Shown piece after piece: positions 56,620 through 64,000 of a stretch of 64,000 nucleotides of DNA; within the stretch, counting starts at the first letter, position 1; every line of letters starts with the position of its first letter. The stretch lies in the NCBI GenBank assembly GCA_905221605.1, contig CAJNDS010000313.1, forward strand, positions 62,001 through 126,000, given 5' to 3'. The notes under the pieces were generated by a model, which was not told where the DNA came from, did no database searches, and was given only the letters and a program-made list of their open reading frames with translations. A program made the position numbers and the translations under genes. This stretch comes from Symbiodinium natans (taxonomy: Eukaryota; Sar; Dinophyceae; Suessiales; Symbiodiniaceae).

Positions 56620-59600
56620 TCCTCCATGAGGTCCTTCTCTAGACGCTCGCGGACTCCCTGGATGCTACCGCCCTTGCTGGACTCGCCCCAGGCAACGACC
56701 TAAAAGGGCCATGCGCCATGCCCCTGTCGCGCCCCTGCCGCCCCTTTGTAACCCTTGCCTGGCTATCGGCGCGTATCGCTGCGAAGGCGCCAGCAGAGCC
56801 TGACAGAGGTCGCACTCACGGTTGGTAGGTTGAGAATCTGCTCTACTTCTGAAAAGTGCTTCTAACGGCAGCCGCACCTTTGATCTGCTTCACGCCCGCC
56901 AGTTGACCCTCCACGGATGAGCTGTCGCCGCCAGCGGAGCGCGCGCCCCATGTTATGACACCTTAAGCATGTGATGCTGCGCTGGCTGCGGATACCATGG
57001 TGAGACATGTAATTACAAAAACGCTGTACTTGTTCACTCTAGCTATATCTGCTGCTTCAGCCCCACCATGCCACACCCGTATTCCGGCCGTAGCCCGTAA
57101 ATGATTTCTCTCTGTCTGCCCTAGTGTCGGCCATCGATTCGCAGCGCTGCGAAGGCGTAGCCGGAGGCGTGGATCTGGTAGACATCCCTGAGCTGGTCTT
57201 GCACCTGTGCGCAGTCCCCTCCAAAGCGGGGATCTCCCCAAGCGATGACGTGGCCATCCTTCTGCAAGGCTGCGAAGGCGCAGTGCGTTGCTTCTATCTG
57301 CTGCACGTTCTTGAGTACAGGCTGGATGGTCGTGCTATCGCCTCCGTTTGCTGGACTGCCCCATGTTACCACAGTGCCATCATCCTTTATGGCTGCAAAA
57401 GCGTGTGACGTAGCGCACACTTGCACAACCTGCGCATTAAGCATCTCCCGCACGGCAGTGCTGTCTCCTCCACAGGTTGGATCTCCCCATGTGACCACGC
57501 CACCATCCCCCCGCAATGCCGCAAACGCAAAGCTTGTAGCCTCCATCTGCTTCACTTCCCTCAGTTGATACTGGACCGCGGAGCTGTCGCCTCACTCGCA
57601 CAAAACAGCCGTTTCAGAGAAGCAACGAAGACCTGGTTCCTCTAATTGACCGTTGAATGATTATGTTGCATGCACCTGCGAAGCTACCCCCAGGATTACG
57701 GGAAGAGGAGGAATCCAACACAAGCACTCAGCGAGTGCACGAAGATGCACGAAAGCTTGCTGCCTATTCCCTGGCGTCCACAAGCTACTGCGAACAGGAG
57801 CAAGTTCTGACATGTCGCCGCCGCAGTCCATGTCTCCCCACGTGATGACAGCTCCATCCGTCCTCAACGCGGCAAAGGCTCTTGCAAAGCCGTCAACCGA
57901 TACGACGTCCTTCAGCTGATCGCGAACGGCGCTGCTGTCACCCCCGAACAAGGCATTGCCCCAGGTGATTACGATGCCATTCCGCTGGATCGCAGCAAAG
58001 GCGTGGGCAGATGAATGTACGTGCTCCACTTGTCGCAGCTGCTGCTGAACGGCACCTCAGAGCACCGACAGCTCATGCTCAAGCCACAGCCAAACCCTAA
58101 ACCAGGCCCTAAACCCTAAACCCCCTAAACCCCCTCGACTCCCTCCAAACCCTGCCGAAGTGCTGCTGTCCCCACCATAGAGCGGATCGCCCCAGGTCAC
58201 CACCGAGCCGTCCACTCGGAGGGCGGCAAAGGCTCCCGTGGAGGCGAAGACCTGGCAGTAGCAGAATGTGGTGGATGGTGTAGTAAAACCACCCCCACAT
58301 TAAGCCTTCGGGTTGAGGGACTTTGGTGACTTTAGAGATTCTAGGGATTTATTTGGAGATTTTGAGGGATTGGAGGTTTATGGCTCTGCATGCACAAGCC
58401 GTGCTTTGCTTCGCCCATGCAGATCATTCGCCACCACACATGTCGGACAACACACAGTCCTCTCCCGGAGGAAAAGAATTCCGTGCCTCCTTGACTTCCC
58501 GTAGCTGCGAGGAGACCTAAGAGACGGGCGAAATCATTCCAACCTATCGCGGTTTTGCCCGGGGATGGCCAACTCTTGATGAGCGCTCTCGGTGTCCCAA
58601 AGCGTTCAATGGGCGAGTAGATCCGCCCGAAACATGAAGTGAGGAAGAGCCAGAAGATTGACTCTTGTCTAAAGAGCTTCTCCCGCAGATGTTCTCATAA
58701 GCTTCGAGTGAGGCATGGGCAGCTTTCGCCGCCATGAAAGCTATTGCTTCCAGGCATTCTGACATGTGCCTACGTCCCGTACGTCCCGTGCAAAAATCCA
58801 AACGTCAAGCTACGCAGTGGGTGTGGCATTTACGCTTTGCTTGCTTGTGCACGTGTTAGGCTTGTTGTGCTCTGCAAGTTTGAAGCTCAAGGTTGTTCAG
58901 AGGAGTCGGGAGTCACGGTGCTTTGCTGAAAGGCGCAAGTTGTGGCTCCACTTGCAGAGAATGGGAGGGCCGGGTTGCTTGTTTCGGCCACGTGTCTAGA
59001 AGTTTGCGCAGAACTTAACTGCCGCATCTTTGCAAGGCTCCACGCAGACCAGTGCTGTCAAGCCTAGTGCTCATGCATTGACATCCGACGCCTCGAACAG
59101 TACTGGCTGAGAATCTGAATCGGAAAACTCTTGTTGCACGCAGGCATGCAGCACAGGCCTCTGTCAGGAGGGACTTGCTCGCCGTTCGCCACAGGCGTAC
59201 GACGAGAATCTAAGGACATGCTTTAGTTTGGCGCACGCCCCCTCTATGGTGACTCTGGGAGTGTGGGCGACGTCAGAGTCTACGGCTTCTTCTTCTTATG
59301 CAGCACAGGACACCCCGAAGGAACTCAATGAGGGCCGAATACAAAAGAGCAACTCCGAGGTAGCATAGCAACTGGTGAACAATTTCGTCGGTCGTGCGAC
59401 AGGGATATACTTAGCGCAAGCGAAACGCGGAAGCCCTGCCGATGTCATGCACATGTTTGCTACTTGGATGTTGATGCAACAAATCTAGGGATTGTACCTT
59501 GGACCCTTAAGGTTGTACCCTGGGCTTTTGGGGCCCCTTTTTGAAGCTCCCTAAGGGAATAAACGGGCCATATTAGGAGAATATTAAGGGAAGCCTTAAG

Positions 59601-60483
59601 GGGTGCAACCCTTGAAAAATTAGGCAACCCTTGCTGCCTCCAAAGGGCAGCAGAGCTGTCGCCGCCCAGCACAGCATCGCCCCATGTCACGACCGAGCCA
59701 TCAACGCGCACGAATGCAAAGGCTGAAGAACATCGGCTGGAGTAAAGGGCGTCCTGTGCGCGACATCACAAACAAAATGCAAGGCTCAACTGGATACTAA
59801 TTCACTGACAGGCCCAGTCCCATACGAGCTAGGTCCAGACTCCAGGTCTGTAAGGAAATCGTCGTAAAGCCTTTGCGTACCAGCTTTTTGCATCGGCGCA
59901 CTCCTTCCCTACAGTGGCATGGAGAGTGTCGCCATTTTGGAGGCCCACTTCTCGGATGGTGGTGGATCCCTTCACCGTCTGGCCACCCCCTGTGATGAGT
60001 GCACCTGAGCAAGTCTGACATGCCCAGCCGCACTCGTTGGCTCTGCCTGACACTAGCCCAAAGCCTTGAAAGTTTAGGCCTGAGAACGCCAGACGCGTCC
60101 CTGCACAACCCCCTGTAACGCATGCCCCAAGGCCCCTGCACCACTTGTTGGAAGCTGAGGCGCTGATGGCCACTCGCAACTCCTGCTGAGCCTTTTGCCG
60201 CACCTATGCTGTGAGCTTATTGTTGGGCTGCTGAGGTTTGACTTCAGAGCTTGGGAGGGCTGGGCGACCAGTCGATCAAACATGGAGGTGAGGCAATGCC
60301 TCGCGATCGCCTGTAAACATGTTGAGATAGGCGGGACTTCGCTAGCCAGACGTGCGCGCAGGCAGGGGGCATTGCTGACCTGGGCACCCACTGGATCGGC
60401 GTGTCAGGGGTTGCCGAGATGACGCAGGTTTTTCCGCTGACCAGCGCGATGCGTATCTCGGTGGACGCCGTCGCCGAAGCCAT
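56620..60483 (-). CDS. Ubiquitin-like domain plus RCC1-like repeat protein (HERC-like, no HECT seen)
   Basis: Exons in phase: 60388-60483 (MASATASTEIRIALVSGKTC), 60140-60203 (VRQKAQQELRVAISASA), 59881-60004 (VKGSTTIREVGLQNGDTLHA), about 59650-59736, 58164-58251, 57819-58055, 57132-57590, 56878-56961, 56759-56799 and from 56699. The first three exons read like a ubiquitin-like fold ending LQNGDTLHATV. Then come about nine units of roughly 40 residues of the type AFAALRxDGxVxTWGDxxxGGDSS, e.g. RVDGSVVTWGDAVLGGDSS and KDDGTVVTWGSPANGGDST, a propeller-repeat signature common in dinoflagellates. Most donors are GC. The last visible unit is degenerate (ADSQVVAWGESSKGGS), and the 3' end below 56.62 kb was not found. 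A scaffold or guanine-exchange-like role is family inference. The join from 59.65 to 58.25 kb misses about eight residues, probably a further micro-exon. Confidence 0.82.
58090..58132. repeat. Telomere-like patch in an RCC1-like gene intron
   Basis: CCCTAAACC-type units within the 108-bp intron 58056-58163. Confidence 0.8.
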
Positions 60484-60683
60484 GGCTTGCCAAAGTCTGG
60501 CAGAGGTCTGCTGGCAGGTCCTCTAATGTCTCATTTTATGCGCTCCTCTGTATTTCGCTTTGTTGCTGCGCTGATCTAACTTCCTCTGACTGTGCCGTCA
60601 GCCTGTTCTGGCGCGGCTGAAGGTGGTCAAGAACTCTCAATACTCTCAATGTTTTTTGGCCAATGGGCCAATTCGCTCAATTG

Positions 60684-61890
60684 TCAGCGCCTCAAAACGC
60701 TGTGGTCTCGTCTTAGCCCTCGGCTGCCGGAGGCCACTGCACCCAGCTCCGACCATCGCTCGCGCTCGAAGTCGCCTGTCAGCGCGCGAGCTGTCATGCG
60801 AGGACAGCACATATACCACAGCTCATCTTGCAAATGCTGCCAGACACTGGCAGCCAAGATTTCAAAACTTGGAAGCTCTTTGTCTGTCCCCTGCCTTCTT
60901 CCTGCCCGCCAGGCTTGCAAAGTACGACACCGCAATCACAGCGTCGCCAGCGGCGAGGGGGAGGAAGGCCTGCACACGTAGCCAAGCCGAGTGAAGAGCT
61001 GACGACTCGGCATGACCCATAGCGAGCAGATGCGAGTAGCGGCGTAGCGAATCCATGAAGTCTTCAAAGTCTTAAGCAGGGGCTGTGACCGGCAGCAGCA
61101 TCTCGTGAAAACACATGACACCATGAATGTCTGGACGACCTAAACCAAGTCCACCTGCGCAGGAAGCATCTGGCAACTCACTGCCGTCCCTGGCAGACTC
61201 GCAGCGCACTTGACCTCCAGAATCCACACCGCCACACGTCAAAGTGATGGCACGAGCGCACCGGGTGCTTGCACATGCTGACGAGTGATTGCAAATGCCA
61301 CCAACTGCTAACAGAGCGGCGGTGCTGGAAGGCCAAGCGTTCTTTTCGCGGACGACTGCCACGCTCTACTACACGACAGTCCTGCGATGCCAAGCTCACA
61401 CCACTGTTGCACAGAATCAGTACCCTTTTGTACACTCATCTTGCAGGCCCTTGCAGGAACTGCTGTCGCAGGGATGCGAACCGAGTCCTCGTAAGCGCTT
61501 GCAACCCAAGAGGCCACTGGCGCCACCTCTAGCCGGCGCAGCTCCTGGCCGCCCACCTGGAAGCAACCATGAAGCGAGATACTAGAGGCTGCCAACGGCA
61601 GGACGGTTCCAGCCCAATCCCCTTCGGCTTCTGCAACTGCAAAGTCATCCTGCCAGTGCTCACCATCAAATAGCCAAAACGCGCCTGGAGAAGCAGGGGA
61701 CCTGAATTTCTGGAAGTTGCTTTGCAGCCGCCTGTGGGGCAGCTCGCCTCATGGGCTTCTCAAAGGAAAGGGTCGGCATGCAGTGCCCTCAGAACACGAA
61801 AAGCGCAGCTGAAACTGGGGCAGGCTACTTTATGGACCAAGTAGCCGCTGCCCCGACGACCAGTGCGGCAATCAGAGTGCCACACGGCAT
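60684..61890 (-). CDS. Predicted secreted protein, unknown function (complete, five exons)
   Basis: Exons 61838-61890, 61445-61701, 61155-61304, 60970-61061 and 60684-60890 join in phase to 759 nt (252 residues plus stop). The N terminus MPCGTLIAALVVGAAATW is a classic signal peptide. Then SPASPGAFWLFDGEHWQDDF and SLHGCFQVGGQELRRLEVAP; a Cys-rich block GGICNHSSACASTRCARAIT with LTCGGVDSGGQVRC; then DFMDSLRRYSHLLAMGHAES, ELPSFEILAASVWQHLQDEL and WYMCCPRM. Donors are GT, GC, GT, GC. The first intron has GGTCC at both ends. The Cys block is reminiscent of small disulfide modules, but I cannot name a family. It ends 200 bp before the start of the RCC1-like gene. The last intron (60891-60969) is open in frame, so it could be retained. 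Confidence 0.62.
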
Positions 61891-61899
61891 GTCGCTTGA

Positions 61900-63835
61900 A
61901 GGAAACGGTTCCTGTGCGCGAAAAGTGAGAGGCTTTGAGCCTTCACGCGGAGCATGATGCACAGCTCGAGCTGGTCGAACCAAGGTACATACAAGTATCT
62001 TTAGCGTGCACTAGCAGCAATGATGTTGTTCCCTGCGAGAAAAGAACCTGTGAGTTGGATGGAGTTGGACTGCTGGTGCCCATCTGATCTTCCAACCAAG
62101 GTACAGAATGCCACCAGCACCACAACGGGCAGTATCAGCGGCTAACGCCCAAGCCAAATGCCCACGGTCGCAAGGAGGCAAGGACGCGTGCGTTGCATGC
62201 ATCGCCAGGCATACATGCACCGAGTTTCGTGAGGATGCCTTTGTCAACCTGAGAGTTGATCTGGATTAGTAGGGCGAGACATGCCACAGAGGCTGCCAGG
62301 ACGTGCGCTCAGCTACCAATCCGTGATGTGTCAGAAACTGTGTCACAGGCCGGACAGCAGAGTAAGTCCAACATGTACTCAAGACCCATCTCTCCTCAAC
62401 CAAGAACTTCTCCTTTCCCGGCAGCGCTAGTCCTGAATCTTGCAGCGGGTGATATCTATTCGGGACCTTATGAGCAAGGCTCTCTCCACCCATAACGACA
62501 TCCTGTGAAAGCAGCAGACAGATGTGCCCTCATTCTTCACTACCTTGCTCCAAGAAGTTTGGCCCATTGTCAGGCTGGCCAAGGCCAAGCGTGTGCAAGG
62601 AGGTCCTGCCCCACCGTTTCGCACGGACAGCTGAAAGAGCCTTCAGAGACGTTGTAGAGTCTGTTCTGCTGGCACAGATGACTGCTGCAGGCCTTGGGAG
62701 CTCCACCATGGCCACTTCCTGCCAGACCTGGCCAGATCAGACAGCATCGGGAGTGATGGTGTGGCGCAAGCAATTCGCCCCGAGACCTCTTGGAGGGCTC
62801 CGAGGGGCGTCTCCCGTGCCACAGCAAAGCGCACAGCCCGAGTCGTTGGAGCCTGGGCACAATCAGTGGAAGGGAAAGGGTTGAAAGGGCGGCAAAGCAG
62901 CAAAGCAGCCATTTTGCCGCTTGTCGCTAGGACCGCTAGGAGTCTGGCGTGAGCCAAAGGCACCAGGCAAAGCAGCGATTCGAAGCGGCCTGCAGGCGTA
63001 CCCTCCAAGGTGTCCAAGGCGAGTAACCAAAGCGACAGTGTCATGAGCCTCTTGGTGCCTTCACCACATCCCAGCAGGAAGAGCTCAGCATGATGTGACA
63101 AGACCTCGAAGCAAGGAAACGCTTTACAGGCAACGAGTGTACTGTAGGCTCAAGAGTTCAAGATGCACAAAGGTGACATGCTTGCACGATCCGGAGATGT
63201 TTGAAGCGCTTTGGCGCAGAAGACCTGCGCTTGTGCCCGAAGGGAACAGCACCAACCAGCCCCCTGCTCATTCTGTTCATTGCGCCGGTCGCTCAAGCGT
63301 TCCTCTGGAAGCTTAAAAGCTGAGGGCCAAAACCTGGCCCAGCTGTCCCGCCAAGATGAAGACCTTCACGTCTCGGCCTTGTCCGACGTTTAAGGACTGT
63401 TCAAAGACACGAGCTCAGTGTCGTTTTTGAACTGGCCCAGTCACCTAGTCACCCAAGTACCGAAGCCTCTAAATCTCGTTGTCCAGGCTACGTGCACGCC
63501 GTTCCTGGAAACCTTGTAGCCTGGGCATTTCCGGTCTGAGCTCCGCAGCCGGAAGCAGCGCCGAGCCTCAGATCGCCGGCTGGACGCAGGACGTAGGACG
63601 TGCTTTTCACCAAGAAAGCTCCGAATACACACTTCGAATGCAAGAAAACTTACAAGGCCAGGAATTTGCAGACCACGCTCACCCTGAACATTTGGAGACA
63701 ATGTACAGCAGGGTGCAGGTGGCTACCTTCACATCTGTCGCTGCGCTTCTGTGACCGATACACCGAGCAGCCGGCTCCTGTGCCGCGACACTCCGGCGCT
63801 TGCGCGCATCTTCCTGACGATGAATAGATGATACA
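61900..63835. other. No supported gene; weak coding-like fragments
   Basis: Minus-strand fragments near 62.53-62.65 kb (KRWGRTSLHTLGLGQPDNGP) and 62.94-63.07 kb (WLLALDTLEGTPAGRFESLL) have a coding-like composition but no recognisable family. They may be 3' exons of the next upstream gene. Confidence 0.4.
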
Positions 63836-63839
63836 GTAA

Positions 63840-64000
63840 TAGATGGAGGGCCTATTTTTTGGGTCTTTTTTTTTTGGGGGGGGTCTTTTTTTTTGTCGCT
63901 TTTCTTGGTTTTTCCTAAGAAAACCACCATTCCCTCCATATTTTTAAAGGATTTGATGCATTTTCGTGGTTTTTCCTACGAAAAACAGTAATTTCTCTGT
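63840..64000. repeat. Inverted and direct repeat cluster at the window edge
   Basis: GATGGAGGG and CCCTCCAT face each other about 80 bp apart. A GGTTTTTCCTAAGAAAACC-type hairpin appears near 63.91 kb and again, slightly changed (GGTTTTTCCTACGAAAAAC), near 63.97 kb. It may be part of a small repeat element cut by the window end. Confidence 0.55.

Noticed and set aside
1-64000. Operons, ribosome binding sites, CRISPR arrays, rRNA or tRNA genes
   Set aside because: No sequence evidence for any of these. The region has eukaryotic split genes, and no cloverleaf or rRNA core was recognised by eye; a covariance-model scan would be decisive for tRNAs.

Overview
The window looks like nuclear DNA of a dinoflagellate, most likely a Symbiodiniaceae species. 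This is inferred from gene architecture, not from a marker gene. The supporting signs are: (1) every gene I can reconstruct lies on the minus strand, head to tail; (2) coding sequence is cut into many tiny exons (19-100 nt) by short introns whose donors are mostly GC, sometimes GA, less often GT, and whose acceptors are almost always AG followed by G; (3) Arabidopsis-type telomere units (CCCTAAA/TTTAGGG) lie scattered through intergenic and intronic DNA; (4) several gene families are ones typical of dinoflagellates. Single open frames are therefore misleading here, and genes had to be rebuilt by phase-consistent splicing. No bacterial, viral or CRISPR feature was seen.

Layout on the minus strand, from high to low coordinates. 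61.9-60.7 kb: a complete five-exon gene for a predicted secreted 252-residue protein of unknown function. 60.5-56.6 kb: a ubiquitin-like domain followed by about nine RCC1-like repeats. 55.9-54.1 kb: cysteine-rich exons and a terminal exon. 53.7-49.5 kb: cysteine-rich/Thr-linker exons and an astacin metalloprotease with a long poly-threonine stalk. 47.6-41.4 kb: several terminal exons of unrecognised genes. 40.8-39.7 kb: a gene with WAFA-type organelle RNA-binding helical repeats. 38.5-37.8 kb: unknown coding exons. 35.6-31.5 kb: proteasome subunit alpha-5 in 17 exons. 31.2-29 kb: small unknown exons. 28.9-27.8 kb: a complete six-exon lysine-rich repeat protein. 23.3-22.7 kb: coiled-coil exons. 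20.6-18.2 kb and 18.1-14.9 kb: two tandem peroxiredoxin-6 (1-Cys) genes. The upstream copy carries an N-terminal acylation motif, and the downstream copy appears to lack the catalytic cysteine. 14.3-12.6 kb: FHA-domain exons and neighbours. 5.3-5.0 kb: the 3' end of an unknown gene. 3.3-0.6 kb: exons sharing a CGS motif.

The remaining DNA is mostly intronic or intergenic. It holds interstitial telomere-like arrays, an octamer array, many microsatellites, one MITE-like inverted repeat, and no gene that I can support. The genes do not form one pathway. The clearest functional unit is the tandem peroxiredoxin pair. The others are housekeeping (proteasome), organelle RNA handling (WAFA repeats), chromatin or nuclear (Lys-rich protein) and secretory (astacin, cysteine-rich proteins). 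Intergenic gaps can be very short: about 115 bp between the peroxiredoxin genes, and about 200 bp between the secreted-protein gene and the RCC1-like gene. Exon ends quoted here come from reading-frame and splice-phase logic and may be off by a few bases.
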